A DNA stretch of 64,000 nucleotides, taken from positions 569,042 through 633,041 of the forward strand of contig NZ_LT965954.1 of NCBI RefSeq assembly GCF_900240995.1, given 5' to 3'. This document shows, in pieces, positions 8,857 to 20,166 of this stretch (its first letter is position 1; every line of letters starts with the position of its first letter). The translations under genes and the position numbers were made by a program. The notes below the pieces were generated by a model that did no database searches, was not told the DNA's origin, and saw only the letters and a program-made list of their open reading frames with translations. This DNA comes from Bacillus sp. Marseille-P3661 (GTDB lineage: Bacteria > Bacillota > Bacilli > Bacillales > Bacillaceae_J).

Positions 8857-9782
8857 TACTCATTCCCTCCAGCCAAGCGAATTCTTGGATCCACCATTCC
8901 ATATAAAACATCAACAATAAACACAATCCCAATAAAAAGCACAGCATAAAATAATGTTGTCCCCATAATGACCGGATAATCATTTGCCATAATTGACAAA
9001 ACAAATTGTTCACCTAAACCGGGAATACCGAAAATCCGTTCAATTACTAATGAACCAGTCATAATATTAACCGATAACGGACCCAAAATGGTTATTACTG
9101 GGATTATCGCATTACGGATGCCATGGCGTATAATGATAGTTGTGCTGCTAATGCCTTTCGCCCTTGCTGTAACAATATAATCTTGCCCTAAGACATCAAT
9201 CATCTCTGTCCTAATAAATCGAGCAATTGTTGCTATAACAAAAACAGACAATGCAATCGTTGGAAGAATTGTATATTCATACCCATCCCAAAAAGCGACA
9301 GGCAATAGTTTCCATCTAACAGCAAACCAATATTGTAACAACCCTGCAAAAACAAAAGATGGAATAGATATGCCAAATACTGCAACCAGCATTGCTCCAT
9401 AATCAATAATTGTATTTCGGCGAAGAGCAGCAACAATCCCTAGTATTAAACCTATTACAGTTCCAAGCAATAAGGCTTGAGCACCTAAAAATGCAGACGC
9501 TGGAATTCGTTCACTTATAATCCCGGTTACAGAACGACCTTCATACTGAAAAGAAACACCTAAATCACCTTTAAATAAATTGCCCATATATTTTACATAT
9601 TGAATAGCCAACGGTTTATCTAAACCATACTTATTATTTAGTACTTCAATTTGATTTTCACTAAGTTTTTCATCGTTAAATGGTGACCCTGGTAAAGTTT
9701 GCATTAAGAAAAAAGTTAGGGTTGCAATAATAATGAATGTTAGAAACATATACATAAATCTCTTCAGTACATAACGTATCAA
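8856..9782 (-). CDS. oppB: Oligopeptide ABC transporter permease OppB (TTG start)
   Basis: Permease subunit pairing with OppC. The start is a TTG giving LIRYVLKRFMYMF: GGAGG sits eight bases upstream, and the nearest in-frame ATG is itself part of that ribosome site, so longer versions are unlikely. At 308 residues it has the family length. The features are the N-terminal helix FIIIATLTFFLMQTLPGSPF, the extracytoplasmic FKGDLGVSFQYEGRSV and the coupling loop DYIVTARAKGISSTTIIIRHGIRNAIIP, and it ends VDVLYGMVDPRIRL. Confidence 0.94.
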   Translation of the reverse strand: MIRYVLKRFMYMFLTFIIIATLTFFLMQTLPGSPFNDEKLSENQIEVLNNKYGLDKPLAIQYVKYMGNLFKGDLGVSFQYEGRSVTGIISERIPASAFLGAQALLLGTVIGLILGIVAALRRNTIIDYGAMLVAVFGISIPSFVFAGLLQYWFAVRWKLLPVAFWDGYEYTILPTIALSVFVIATIARFIRTEMIDVLGQDYIVTARAKGISSTTIIIRHGIRNAIIPVITILGPLSVNIMTGSLVIERIFGIPGLGEQFVLSIMANDYPVIMGTTLFYAVLFIGIVFIVDVLYGMVDPRIRLAGGNE

Positions 9783-9892
9783 AGCAGTTACCTCCATGTG
9801 ATGTGTATAAAGCAAAACAATTAGGTATCCTCATTTCACCTGCGAAAAATCGAGAAAAACACATCATTTTCTTAACTTAATCCTTAATAAAG

Positions 9893-9926
9893 TAAAGAAA
9901 AGAGAGTATGTATTACACATACTCTC
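9893..9926 (-). terminator. Intercistronic stem-loop between oppA and oppB
   Basis: On the minus strand GAGAGTATGT-GTAAT-ACATACTCTC is followed by TTTTCTTT. It lies inside the operon after oppA, where a partial terminator or 3' stabilising hairpin would raise binding-protein output over permease output. Confidence 0.7.
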
Positions 9927-10049
9927 CTGAAGTCACATATTTTATGAATATTTTTCCATTGTTTTTATCATTTTTTTATTAGCTTAGTTAAATGAGCATG
10001 TTAATTTTTGCTACAATCAACATTAAGTATTAACAAAGCCCTTTAATTG

Positions 10050-11702
10050 TTATTTGGTTTCAATATATGCCCACTTAAAACTATAACTCGGCCCATATGG
10101 ATGGACAATCAAATTTTTCACATATGACTTTTGCAAAACTGCACTTCCACGTTGAAAAAGTGGGACAATAACGGCATCTTTTTTAAGTAAAATAACCTCT
10201 GCATGTTGTAAATTTTCAAATCGAGTTTCTAAATCAGAAAAATTAACTGCTGCATCCTTAATTATTTCATCATACGCTTTATTTGAGTAATTAGTATTAT
10301 TATTTCCACCTTCAGTTACCCATAGATCCATAAATGTTAATGGATCTTGATAATCAGGGCCCCAACCTGTAAGTTGAATATCATAATCAATTTTGTCATC
10401 GAGAGCTAAGCGTTGTTTAAATGGCTGTATATTTATATCTATGGTTAATCCTGGTAGATTTGTTTCTAGTTGATATTTTACATATTCAGCAATTGTCTTT
10501 ATTTCATCTCTATCATTTATAAGTAATTCCCATGTGATCTTCCTTTCTCCCGTTTCTTTAAGGGCTTTTTCCCAATATTCTCTTGCCGCCTTTACATCAT
10601 AGCTAACAATATCCCCAAATTTGGACCTAAAATCTGCACCAGTGGCAGGATGTGTTGAAAAACCAACAGGAAAGAAATAATCGGCTGAAGTTGAACCATT
10701 ATTTAACAATACCTTCACAAAATCCTCTTTATTAATTGCACGCTGCATAGCTTTACGTTGATTTAATGGCACTCGATCAACATTAAATTTTAAATACCAC
10801 ATCGTAGGTTCAATATTTGTTATCAATTCAGGGTGCTCGATATATTGTTCTACCAAATCTGCACTAACAGACGCCCGATCTGTTTGTCCTGTTTCATATA
10901 AGTTTATTTCCGAGGCAGTGTCTTTAATAATTTTATATTTGATTTGTTGTAGCTCCACATTTTCTCTATCCCAATATTGTTCGTTTTTTGTAAATGTCCA
11001 CCCCTTCGCATTCCATTCTGTTAACTTGAATGGGCCATTGTAAATCATCTTATCTGCATATAGAGCATATTCAGCTCCTTGTTTTTCGACAAAGCTTTGT
11101 TTCTGAGGAAATAAAGTAGGAAATGCTGTTAAACTAATAAAATAAGGAACTGGATTCTCAAGTGTTACTTTTAATGTCATATCATCTACAGCCTCTATAG
11201 CTAACCTCTCAACTTTTCCATAAAGCGGGTTACCTGGAGTCAGAATTTCCTTCGCATTCTTAATTGGTTCCATCATTTTAGCATATGGTGAAATAGTATC
11301 AGGATGTATTGCTTTCCTCCAAGCATATACAAAATCTCTTGCGGTAACTTGGGATCCATCACTCCATTTTGCATTTTCATTTAGTATAAATGTTAGTTTC
11401 TTTCCATCCTCACTTTTTGTTACTTCTTTTGCCACACCAGGAACCGGTGTATTATCTGGCCCTAGACGGAATAACCCTTCAAATACTTGATTCATTGCGG
11501 TAAAAGATGCACTATCCGTCGCTTCCAGTGTATCCATTGAAGGAAGCTCAGCGCTTCCAAGCAAATGGAGAGTTTGATCCAGCTCTTTCGCCTCGACGCT
11601 ATGAACTTGCTCTTGCTTATAACTCCCTTCATTTTCATTAGCACATGCTGTTAATGATAATCCAATTGTAATAAGTATGAAGACGAGTATATAGTTTTTC
11701 AA
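10050..11702 (-). CDS. oppA: Oligopeptide-binding lipoprotein OppA (TTG start)
   Basis: A 550-residue solute-binding lipoprotein that captures oligopeptides outside the membrane for OppBCDF. It has a signal peptide with lipobox LTAC (Cys20). The SBP_bac_5 fold follows, with the typical run LTFILNENAKWSDGSQVTARDFVYAW, then MIYNGPFKLTEWN and WGPDYQDPLTFMDLW. The start codon is TTG with AGGGGG eight bases upstream. It is first in the operon and separated from oppB by about 270 bp containing a stem-loop. Confidence 0.95.
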   Translation of the reverse strand: MKNYILVFILITIGLSLTACANENEGSYKQEQVHSVEAKELDQTLHLLGSAELPSMDTLEATDSASFTAMNQVFEGLFRLGPDNTPVPGVAKEVTKSEDGKKLTFILNENAKWSDGSQVTARDFVYAWRKAIHPDTISPYAKMMEPIKNAKEILTPGNPLYGKVERLAIEAVDDMTLKVTLENPVPYFISLTAFPTLFPQKQSFVEKQGAEYALYADKMIYNGPFKLTEWNAKGWTFTKNEQYWDRENVELQQIKYKIIKDTASEINLYETGQTDRASVSADLVEQYIEHPELITNIEPTMWYLKFNVDRVPLNQRKAMQRAINKEDFVKVLLNNGSTSADYFFPVGFSTHPATGADFRSKFGDIVSYDVKAAREYWEKALKETGERKITWELLINDRDEIKTIAEYVKYQLETNLPGLTIDINIQPFKQRLALDDKIDYDIQLTGWGPDYQDPLTFMDLWVTEGGNNNTNYSNKAYDEIIKDAAVNFSDLETRFENLQHAEVILLKKDAVIVPLFQRGSAVLQKSYVKNLIVHPYGPSYSFKWAYIETK

Positions 11703-11946
11703 AACACTAGCCCCCTATATCATAATCAAGATCAAGATTCACGTTCTTACCTTAAATCGTAAATAGATATTATTTTTCTATTATTTACTCACACATACAA
11801 ACGCTAAACATCGATAATCTAGTTAGCCAAATTCCTTTTCTTTTTGATTAAGGTAGTATTAAAAATTTAACTACATGTAATAATAAAATAGATAAATATT
11901 TTACATTATAATAAAAGTGTATTGTATAGATTTGAGGTGTTGATAT

Positions 11947-12315
11947 TTGAGTTGTGAAAGAAAAGTAACATTTTTCACCATATTCCTTACTAGTGTCCTG
12001 AGCATCATATTGGCATCGCTCACTAGTATGCCTTTAATACTTTCATTTCTAAATTACATTTGTTTATTCTCATTGATTATTTTAATTTTCGGTGGAAGTT
12101 TATTAATTCTTCAGAGTGGGGTATTTCATTCGTTTTCATATACTTTCAGAAAAAACGGGATCTCAAAGCTCGGCAATTTCGTGGGACAAAATGAGAATAC
12201 TAATCAAAATCATTTAAATCACTCGATTTCATTTCGTTGGACTTACCCTGTACTTGTAGCTGGCGTTTATTTATTTAGTTTCTCATTCGTATGCTCTCTA
12301 ATTTTTTATACCTGA
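11947..12315 (+). CDS. DUF3899 membrane protein
   Basis: A 122-residue integral membrane protein of the DUF3899 type, with three predicted helices at about 8-28, 33-58 and 98-121. The middle contains LFSLIILIFGGSLLILQSGVFHSFSYTFRK, after which there is a short polar loop. The start is a TTG with GAGGTG seven bases upstream; no ATG is available near the N-terminus. It lies divergent from oppA and ahead of trpS, a place where Bacillaceae often keep this gene. Function unknown. Confidence 0.75.
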   Translation: MSCERKVTFFTIFLTSVLSIILASLTSMPLILSFLNYICLFSLIILIFGGSLLILQSGVFHSFSYTFRKNGISKLGNFVGQNENTNQNHLNHSISFRWTYPVLVAGVYLFSFSFVCSLIFYT

Positions 12316-12364
12316 CCATAATCGTATAATCAATGTAATTCAATATGCTTGTCCTATTAATTTC

Positions 12365-12393
12365 TTGATTTCTAAAAATAGTTCATCTATAAT
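12365..12393 (+). promoter_or_regulatory. Sigma-A promoter of trpS
   Basis: TTGATT at 12365-12370 and a perfect TATAAT at 12388-12393, separated by 17 bases, just upstream of the T-box leader. Confidence 0.75.
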
Positions 12394-12419
12394 ATATAGC
12401 AAAATATAGTTATTGCGAT

Positions 12420-12678
12420 GAAAAAGATTAGTACATATTTAGGACCTTACAGAGAGCTTGTGGTTGGTGGAAACAAGTAGGATATTAAATGTGGAATGGA
12501 CTTTTGAGCATTAATACTGAACTTGTCTTTTGACTTAGTAGGCTATTACGTGTTTGATTCACACGATATAAAAGAATTTCAAAGTGATTCCACTTTCATT
12601 TATTAGTGGAATAATAAGGGTGGCACCACGGTCCATTCGTCCCTTCCTAATCGTAGGGATGAATGGGCCTTTTTATAT
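12420..12678 (+). promoter_or_regulatory. T-box riboswitch (tryptophan) controlling trpS
   Basis: The leader has the T-box core AAGGGTGGCACCACGG at 12616-12631. Its TGGC can pair with the GCCA end of uncharged tRNA-Trp, whose discriminator base is G. The terminator GTCCATTCGTCCC / GGGATGAATGGGCC followed by TTTTT is at 12631-12676. In the 5' stem a TGG triplet in GTGGAATGGAC is a plausible Trp specifier codon. When tRNA-Trp is uncharged the antiterminator forms and trpS is transcribed. Confidence 0.93.
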
Positions 12679-12815
12679 TGTAAGGCTGTGTTAAAGCATA
12701 TTGGAGATATGCTGCCATGTTGATTACAATGGAAACAACGTGCATCTTTAACAGAGCTATTTATTAAGCAAAACATCGTCCATCCCATTGAAAGAACTAC
12801 ATACTATTTTATTAA

Positions 12816-13820
<1,005 letters not shown>

Positions 13821-14127
13821 TAAGAAAAGCCTGTATCAATGATTACTTGGTAATCAACGATACAGGCTTTACCTATCGGTAACTATTTAACCTATATATA
13901 TTTAAGTTACTCTGAGCGTTTGTTGTTGTTTGAACATTTCTGATTATTAATCCTCTATTATATTGCAAGATACTTTTCTTACTTTCTAATTTTGTTTTGC
14001 TTTAATTAATAGTTTTAAAGAAATAGCGTATACCTCTGTACGTAAAACTAAAAGCGTCATGGATTACATATACGGATTATCAATGATTAGCAGGCCATAT
14101 TAGGCTTAAACCTGACGAGGTTTAAAC
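13821..14127. other. Intergenic region, no gene seen
   Basis: Apart from the trpS terminator at its left end, and a perfect-armed inverted repeat near 14101-14130 that overlaps the yjbA stop codon (TTAGGCTTAAACCT / AGGTTTAAACCTAA, without a T-run), I see nothing definite here. Confidence 0.5.
13825..13872 (+). terminator. Terminator of trpS
   Basis: AAAGCCTGTATC and GATACAGGCTTT form a 12-bp stem just after the stop codon, with a 21-base loop that can itself pair internally (GATTAC/GTAATC). Confidence 0.85.
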
Positions 14128-14871
14128 CTAATTCACCTTTGTTCCTTGTTCTAATTCCCATAACTTCTCAAAAAAGGGTTGACCTTTAACAAGGCGCTCA
14201 CAAAGGTGTTCATGTCTGTCTGACCAGCCACCTTTAGTTTCTTCATATAATTGTGTCCATACGTCATCAAATTCTAGCTTTTGAATCTCTTCATATTTCG
14301 TTGGATTCCATTCAGTATACCAATAACGAATCTCAGCTGGGTTACCTGTTGAATATAGCTGATCTAATGTCATAAATAATAGCTGCTTTAACTGTCTTTC
14401 TTTTCTCGTTAATCCTTTCATTAAGTGCGGATCTGGAGAAAGGATATGATATTCTTTTTTTCCATTGTTTTCAAATGTATATTTAGTAACTGACACTTCA
14501 TTTACCATGTCATAGACAAGCTGTTCTTGTCTTGGAATTAAACGACTTTTACGAATAGGTAAATGATAACCCATTGTATCTACCGCCAATATACCAATGC
14601 CATCAGTAACAATAAAACAATACTCTAGTTGAATACGCTCATGATTTTTTCTTACAAAACTTTTCTGATACACGTCATCTAACAAGTCTTGAGGTAGTTC
14701 GGCTAAATCATTTTCAATGTAATTAAATAATGGTGACTCAACCTTAATTAATGGCGCTTGATCTAAAAGCTCAACCGTATCTTCTTTTCTCCATTCATGA
14801 AAATCACAGACATTATAACCGTTTTCTTCACCTTCAAACCAATTCACCCAAACATCATGTAGATATAACAT
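14128..14871 (-). CDS. yjbA: YjbA, UPF0736 family protein
   Basis: A 247-residue soluble protein of the UPF0736/DUF3603 family, found almost only in Bacillales; function unknown. Recognised from [21 protein letters not shown]-type N-terminal sequence (shown in part), [29 protein letters not shown] and [17 protein letters not shown]. It is next to trpS, as in B. subtilis, and on the opposite strand. There is no signal peptide or membrane segment, so it is probably cytosolic. Confidence 0.9.
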   Translation of the reverse strand: MLYLHDVWVNWFEGEENGYNVCDFHEWRKEDTVELLDQAPLIKVESPLFNYIENDLAELPQDLLDDVYQKSFVRKNHERIQLEYCFIVTDGIGILAVDTMGYHLPIRKSRLIPRQEQLVYDMVNEVSVTKYTFENNGKKEYHILSPDPHLMKGLTRKERQLKQLLFMTLDQLYSTGNPAEIRYWYTEWNPTKYEEIQKLEFDDVWTQLYEETKGGWSDRHEHLCERLVKGQPFFEKLWELEQGTKVN

Positions 14872-14999
14872 TTCTTACCCCTCACTTCACATCTCATTAT
14901 TAGGAATCAGTATGGTCAGATGATGGATAAAATATTCCAATTCAGGTAATTTCTCCTTATTAACTTTTAAATAAATCAAGAAAATAACAAATTTTTATT

Positions 15000-15194
15000 T
15001 CATTTATATATACTAGCAGTAATTAACAAAACACCAATTACTAATAAATAGCATTCAATTTTCGTACTTATTAAGACTAAATAATCCACAAATGTTTGAC
15101 CTGTTGCCAGTATATTTAGATGTGCAATGAAACTAACACCACCCGCAACAGCTAAACCAAACCCCATTAGGAATATAAATAATCTAAAAATCAT
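15000..15194 (-). CDS. Small two-helix membrane protein
   Basis: A 64-residue hydrophobic protein, MIFRLFIFLMGFGLAVAGGV at the start. Helices are predicted at about 4-27 and 45-61, joined by a short loop (LATGQTFVDY). The pattern of a first GFGLAV helix, a short loop, then ECYLLVIGVLLI followed by SIY resembles small conserved Bacillaceae membrane proteins of unknown function. No strong ribosome site is visible, which lowers confidence in the exact start. Confidence 0.6.
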   Translation of the reverse strand: MIFRLFIFLMGFGLAVAGGVSFIAHLNILATGQTFVDYLVLISTKIECYLLVIGVLLITASIYK

Positions 15195-15379
15195 ATTCTA
15201 ATCATTACAGAGTTCGATCGCTTTTGAAATGAACTCGTCCAATACAATATTCCACTAATATTATTATTTCTCCTCTTCATTATGTCCCCCTCGGCTTGTC
15301 CTTTCTTTTTACCATCTTTATGACATAAGGATAAATTTTATGTATAAAATGCGAATGCCCCTCCATACAACCTGATATC

Positions 15380-15470
15380 CACCCACTTTCTGTGGGCACT
15401 CTGAAAATCCTCGCCAACCTAACTGTCTCGAGGGGCTAGAAACTGGAACCGAACAGTACGTATAATCCTA
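15380..15470. repeat. Dispersed intergenic hairpin repeat (copy 2)
   Basis: CCACCCAC-TTTCT-GTGGGCA, then TGAAAATCCTCGCCAACCTAAC, parallel to the element at 5595 (GTGGGAAACGAGAAAATCCTCACCATCCTGAC). The second hairpin seen in copies 1 and 3 is missing or degenerate. Confidence 0.5.
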
Positions 15471-15479
15471 GATACCTCT

Positions 15480-15515
15480 TAAAAAAACGTAATTTACCAA
15501 GTATGGCAAATTACG
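15480..15515 (-). terminator. Terminator of yjaZ
   Basis: On the minus strand CGTAATTT-GCCATACTTGGT-AAATTACG is followed by TTTTTTT. Confidence 0.85.
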
Positions 15516-15527
15516 TCGTGCTCTCGA

Positions 15528-16334
15528 CTAACTATTAAAATCAGAACCTTTAAGGATAGATTCTGCTGAAGTGGTTAATAGTGTTTTAGCAGAAGAAGGG
15601 TTAAATTTTTCACAGTATGATTTCGTAATATGATAACCGACATTATAACCTAAATATTTAGGATAAAACTTAGTTCCAAATAATAGATGTTGAAATTTCG
15701 GGGAACTTGCTTTCATATTTGCATTGTTTCTTAAATATTTATACCATAGCTTGATTGCCTGTTCTCTTGTATAGACGGATGTCCATGGTGCTAAGTATTT
15801 CTTCCCGATACGTTCCTCAACTGCGTTTTCAGCAAGTCCTTCTAAGATAATTGTTTGGAGGAAGTTTAAGTCATCCACTTTAAGAATATTTAAACGACAA
15901 GTATGATTATACTCATGTGTTAGAAGAGCCTTTAGTTCATCATAAGAATTTTTCGCCGATATAAATAGAAAGATCTTATCTTTATATGATAATCCTGTTT
16001 TACCATTAAATTCTTCTTTCAATGATCGATTTTGCATATTAGAGGGGAAAATAAATAGTGGAACGTCTGGTCCCTTCCATTCACTTCGAAGGATAGAAAA
16101 TTCCTTTTGAAGAAAACCCCATACATTATTTTTTTCCAATTGATCGATCTCGTTTAAAGTTGGTAACGGTGGAAACAATCCATGACTTAATAAATGTTCA
16201 TGTACTTCAAACACACTTGCATCTTTAAAATATGAAATCAATGGATTGCAAATAAGCTTACGTTGAGCAGATAATGAATAATTTTTCTGATCAACATACT
16301 GACGTAACCAGTGGTCTGTTCGAATAATCGCCAT
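15528..16334 (-). CDS. yjaZ: YjaZ, DUF2268 putative zinc metalloprotease
   Basis: A 268-residue protein of the DUF2268 family. The zinc-protease motif HEYNH is at residues 140-144 (LLTHEYNHTCRL), and a downstream glutamate in LEGLAENAVEE could be the third metal ligand. No signal peptide is seen, so it probably acts in the cytosol, and the substrate is unknown. It lies on the trpS side of fabF and on the same strand as fabF, in agreement with B. subtilis order. ATG with a clear AGGAGA-type ribosome site. Confidence 0.87.
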   Translation of the reverse strand: MAIIRTDHWLRQYVDQKNYSLSAQRKLICNPLISYFKDASVFEVHEHLLSHGLFPPLPTLNEIDQLEKNNVWGFLQKEFSILRSEWKGPDVPLFIFPSNMQNRSLKEEFNGKTGLSYKDKIFLFISAKNSYDELKALLTHEYNHTCRLNILKVDDLNFLQTIILEGLAENAVEERIGKKYLAPWTSVYTREQAIKLWYKYLRNNANMKASSPKFQHLLFGTKFYPKYLGYNVGYHITKSYCEKFNPSSAKTLLTTSAESILKGSDFNS

Positions 16335-16589
16335 TTCTCTTCTCCTTTTATTAATAAAGCTTAGCTATCATAATTAATTTATGTTAATATTGTAAATAGG
16401 TGTCGAATCTAGTATTCTTGTAATCTAGAGGGTGATGCTTTTTTTATATTTTAAAATTTAAAAAGCATAAATAAAGGTTCGTAATTGGCCATGAAGGATA
16501 AAAGATAATTTCCATAATGAATCTCTTTACGAAATTCTAAAATGAGAGTAAATTAGTTGTGTGTACCTAAAGGAGAGGTGAAACTGAGT

Positions 16590-17654
16590 ATGTCTACGAC
16601 GCGTATAGAGCGTAGAAAAAATAGAGAGCTACAAAAGAAATTATTAAAAAAGCGTAAAAAGAGACGCCCATTTAAAATAACAATGATATTATTATTATTT
16701 TTCATTGCAACTATTGGTTATGCGTCCTTCGAATATTATTCAGGTTATATTGATGCTGCTGGAAAAGAACCAAAAGTCTCAGCTTCAGGCACTACTGATG
16801 AAAATGAAAAAGATAAAGAGGCTTTTAATGGTGTAGAAGACTTAAAAAAAATAAATGTACTGATATTAGGTGTTGACCAAAAGGACGCCGAAAGTGGGCG
16901 AACAGATACAATTATGATTGCCCAATACGATCCAGAAACAGATAGTGCAAAAATCGCTTCGATAATGAGAGATTCATATGTTTCAATCCCTGGATATAAA
17001 GATAACAAAATTAACACGGCTTATTTTCATGGCGGTGCTGAGCTTGTCAGACAAACAATCAAAGAAAACTTCGGAATTGATGTTCAATATTATGCTGTAG
17101 TAGATTTTGATGGATTTGCACAAGTAGTAGATGTTCTTTCACCAAATGGTGTAGAAATTGATGTCGAAAAACGTATGAAATATACTGACCGAGCTGGTGG
17201 ATTATATATTGACTTTCAAGCAGGCCTTCAAAACCTTGACGGTGAAGAATTGCTAGAGTATGCGCGATTCCGTCATGATGCAGAAAGCGACTTTGGTAGA
17301 GTACGTAGACAACAACAAGTGATTGCAGCGATTAAGGATGAGCTTGTAAGTGTGAATGGCTTAGTAAAGCTCCCTAAAATGATGGGGACTATCCAGCCTT
17401 ATATTGATACAAATGTTAGTACTAAAACAATTATCGGAATCGGCACAAGCTTTTTAATGAATCCAAAAGAGATCCAAACAATCCGTATTCCAGTTGATGG
17501 TTCATTCTCAAATAAAAGCTATAGTCATGCAGGATCTGTACTAGATATTGATGTAGATGAAAATAAAGAAGCTCTTGATGAATTCTTTAATTCAACAACT
17601 CCTACATCTGCTGCAGTTACAGAGAACGCAATCGAGGACATTAACCAAAATTAA
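16590..17654 (+). CDS. LytR-CpsA-Psr (LCP) family cell-wall polymer ligase
   Basis: Membrane-anchored enzyme family that transfers teichoic acids or other anionic glycopolymers from lipid carriers to peptidoglycan. It has a very basic cytoplasmic N-terminus (RRKNRELQKKLLKKRKKRRP), one helix (about 31-50), then an external LCP domain: VLILGVDQ, SGRTDTIMIAQYDP, SIMRDSYVSIPG, KINTAYFHGG, and later YARFRHDAESDFGRVRRQQ. 354 residues from the ATG behind GGAGAGGTG; the frame extends 11 codons further upstream without support. Bacilli have several paralogues (TagT/U/V), so I give no symbol. Confidence 0.9.
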   Translation: MSTTRIERRKNRELQKKLLKKRKKRRPFKITMILLLFFIATIGYASFEYYSGYIDAAGKEPKVSASGTTDENEKDKEAFNGVEDLKKINVLILGVDQKDAESGRTDTIMIAQYDPETDSAKIASIMRDSYVSIPGYKDNKINTAYFHGGAELVRQTIKENFGIDVQYYAVVDFDGFAQVVDVLSPNGVEIDVEKRMKYTDRAGGLYIDFQAGLQNLDGEELLEYARFRHDAESDFGRVRRQQQVIAAIKDELVSVNGLVKLPKMMGTIQPYIDTNVSTKTIIGIGTSFLMNPKEIQTIRIPVDGSFSNKSYSHAGSVLDIDVDENKEALDEFFNSTTPTSAAVTENAIEDINQN

Positions 17655-17706
17655 TTTAGGAATATATTATAGAAACTTATTCCTGCTTAATTTTATATTG
17701 TGCCAA

Positions 17707-17732
17707 AGCACCAATGATTAAACATTGGTGCT
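17707..17732. repeat. Inverted repeat after the LCP gene
   Basis: AGCACCAATG-ATTAAA-CATTGGTGCT, a perfect 10-bp stem. There is no T-run on the plus strand, so it may act as a transcript-end hairpin rather than an intrinsic terminator. Confidence 0.55.
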
Positions 17733-17793
17733 AAATAAACTAGAAAATACCCTTTATCAGCATAGACAACTAAATATTCTATCCTCGAATAAA

Positions 17794-17835
17794 AAAAAGC
17801 TAGCTAGAAAAGTTGAACCTTTCTGCTAGCTTTTT
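17794..17835. terminator. Bidirectional terminator between the LCP gene and fabF
   Basis: AAAAAGCTAGC and GCTAGCTTTTT form the stem base, with a further TAGAAAAG/CTTTCT pairing inside. It serves both the plus-strand LCP gene and minus-strand fabF. Confidence 0.85.
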
Positions 17836-17882
17836 ATGTTAAAAAAATACCGAATTCTAACCCCGCTATTACCGAAACTGGC

Positions 17883-19121
17883 CTATTCGTATTTTTTAAA
17901 GATTAACGAAACATTATGACCACCAAAACCAAGTGAGTTACTTAATACAGCATTCACTTCTTGTTTTCTCGCTTTATTAGGAACATAATCCAAGTCACAC
18001 TCAGGATCCGGTGTTTCATAATTCATTGTTGGCGGTACAACGCCATCAGTTATTGCCTTCACTGAGAATATCGCTTCAACTGCACCCGCAGCTCCAAGTA
18101 AATGACCCGTTACTGATTTGGTTGAACTTACCGCCATTTTGTAGGCATGTTCTCCAAATACTTCTTTTATTGCCATTGTTTCATATTTATCATTATAATC
18201 TGTACTAGTGCCATGTGCATTCATGTAATCGACATCCTCAGGCTGAAGTCCAGCATCCTGTAATGCCTGTCTCATCGCACGCACTCCACCTTCTCCACCT
18301 GGAGCTGGTGCAGTAATATGATATGCATCACCTGTTGCGCCGTAACCGACGATTTCTGCGTAAATTTTAGCTCCGCGAGCTAATGCTGATTCTAAAGATT
18401 CAAGCACAAGAATTCCAGCACCTTCCCCCATTACAAAGCCATCACGATTTAAATCAAATGGTCTACTTGCTGTACTAGGATCAGGATTAAATGATAATGC
18501 CTTCGCCATACTAAACCCTGCAAAAGCCATATTTGATAACGGAGCCTCTGTTCCTCCTGTTATCATGTAATCAGCATCGCCTCTTTGAATTACTTTAAAA
18601 GCATCACCTATAGAATTAGCTCCTGAGGCACATGCTGTCACTGAACATGAATTAATTCCTTTAGCCCCTAAGGCTATCGAAACCTGTCCTGCCGCCATAT
18701 CTGGAATCATCATTGGTACATAAAATGGACTAACACGACGATAACCTTTTTCTAAAAAGTTGCTATGCTGTGTTTCATGAGTTTCCATTCCACCAATTCC
18801 TGATCCAATCCAAACTCCTACGCGAGGTGCAATTTCCTCTGAAATGGTTAAATTAGCATCCTTAACAGCCATAAAAGCAGCAGCCATTGCATATTGAGTG
18901 AAACGGTCCATTCTTCTAGCTTCTTTTTTATCCATATGCTCTTCTGGTTTAAAATCTTTTAATTCTGCAGCGACTTTTGCAGGAAATTGTTCTTTATCTA
19001 CTCTTGTTAACTCACCAATTCCAGAAATTCCATTTACGACATTATTCCACGTCGTGTCCACATCATTTCCACAAGGCGTAACAGCACCAAGTCCTGTTAT
19101 TACTACACGTCTTTTTTCCAT
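17883..19121 (-). CDS. fabF: 3-oxoacyl-ACP synthase II FabF
   Basis: Elongating condensing enzyme of type II fatty-acid synthesis; joins malonyl-ACP to acyl-ACP in the cytosol. The Cys-His-His triad is visible: active Cys in [10 protein letters not shown] (Cys164), His in [12 protein letters not shown], and His in [13 protein letters not shown]. The C-terminus [18 protein letters not shown] is typical. 412 residues from the ATG giving [14 protein letters not shown] lies ten bases upstream, and the TTG two codons earlier is too close to it. In an operon behind fabHA with a FapR site upstream. Confidence 0.96.
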   Translation of the reverse strand: MEKRRVVITGLGAVTPCGNDVDTTWNNVVNGISGIGELTRVDKEQFPAKVAAELKDFKPEEHMDKKEARRMDRFTQYAMAAAFMAVKDANLTISEEIAPRVGVWIGSGIGGMETHETQHSNFLEKGYRRVSPFYVPMMIPDMAAGQVSIALGAKGINSCSVTACASGANSIGDAFKVIQRGDADYMITGGTEAPLSNMAFAGFSMAKALSFNPDPSTASRPFDLNRDGFVMGEGAGILVLESLESALARGAKIYAEIVGYGATGDAYHITAPAPGGEGGVRAMRQALQDAGLQPEDVDYMNAHGTSTDYNDKYETMAIKEVFGEHAYKMAVSSTKSVTGHLLGAAGAVEAIFSVKAITDGVVPPTMNYETPDPECDLDYVPNKARKQEVNAVLSNSLGFGGHNVSLIFKKYE

Positions 19122-19191
19122 AAACAAGACTCTCCTTTTTTATAATTTCTTAATTATATAGAGCTATAACTAGCTTAAAGATTTACATCCA

Positions 19192-20124
19192 TTATTTTCC
19201 CCATTTTAACGCTACTGCACCCCAAGTCAAACCACCACCAAAACCAACCATAACAATTACATCATCATCCTTAATTTTTCCCGCTTCCAATTCCTCTACA
19301 ATTGCAATTGGAATCGACGATGCAGAAGTATTTCCATATTTATGAATTACTTTAGACATTTTTTCTTCAGGTAGTTCAAGTCTTTGACGTGATGCTTCCA
19401 TAATTCGAATATTTGCTTGATGTGGTATTAAGAAATCCACATCTTCCTTTTTTAAACCTGCTTTTTCAATAACATTAATCGCAGACTCTCCCATTTGCCT
19501 TACTGCAAATTTAAAAACCTCACGACCATTCATAATTAAATACTCATCTTGATATAGATGTTTGGCACCTGCACCATTGGCCCCTAATTCAAAAGATAAA
19601 ATTCCTCTACCTTCAGAAACCTCTCCCATTACAACTGCTGCAGCTCCATCACCGAATAAAACAGCTGTACTTCGATCATTCCAATCTACAATCTTAGAAA
19701 GTTTCTCTACGCCCACTACAAGCACATGTTTATAATCACCTGTAGCGATAAATTGCTTCGCTGTAATCATTGCGTACATAAAACCTGCACAAGCCGCGCC
19801 AACATCCATCGCAGCTGCATTTTTTGCACCAAGTCTTTCTTGAATTAAGCAAGCTACCGAAGGAAATGGATAGTCAGGTGTAACTGTTGCTACGATAATT
19901 AATTCTATATCTTCAGCTTTCAAACCAGCATTTTGTAACGCTTTTTCCGCAGCAAAATAAGCCATATCAGATGTATTGGTTTCATCATCGGCAAATCTTC
20001 TTTCCTCAATCCCCGTCCTTGTACGAATCCATTCATCACTAGTATCTAAAATTTTTTCCATATCAGCATTGGTAACAATCTTTTCTGGAAGATATCTGCC
20101 AATCCCTAATATCCCGACATTCAT
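19192..20124 (-). CDS. fabHA: 3-oxoacyl-ACP synthase III FabHA
   Basis: Initiating condensing enzyme that joins acetyl- or branched-chain acyl-CoA to malonyl-ACP and so sets the branched fatty-acid pattern of Bacillus. Catalytic Cys112 lies in [10 protein letters not shown], the His in [11 protein letters not shown] and the Asn in [11 protein letters not shown]. At 310 residues it has the family length. Position next to fabF and comZ-med matches B. subtilis fabHA rather than fabHB. A FapR-type operator lies about 43 bases upstream. Confidence 0.95.
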   Translation of the reverse strand: MNVGILGIGRYLPEKIVTNADMEKILDTSDEWIRTRTGIEERRFADDETNTSDMAYFAAEKALQNAGLKAEDIELIIVATVTPDYPFPSVACLIQERLGAKNAAAMDVGAACAGFMYAMITAKQFIATGDYKHVLVVGVEKLSKIVDWNDRSTAVLFGDGAAAVVMGEVSEGRGILSFELGANGAGAKHLYQDEYLIMNGREVFKFAVRQMGESAINVIEKAGLKKEDVDFLIPHQANIRIMEASRQRLELPEEKMSKVIHKYGNTSASSIPIAIVEELEAGKIKDDDVIVMVGFGGGLTWGAVALKWGK

Positions 20125-20166
20125 AAAAACAACCCCTTTACATACTGAAAAATACTATGATCAAAT

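Larger units (their letters stand above)
15195..15527. other. Intergenic region with repeat and terminator
   Basis: No gene is supported. It contains a CCCAC-TTTCT-GTGGG hairpin element (about 15380-15470) and the yjaZ terminator. Confidence 0.5.
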
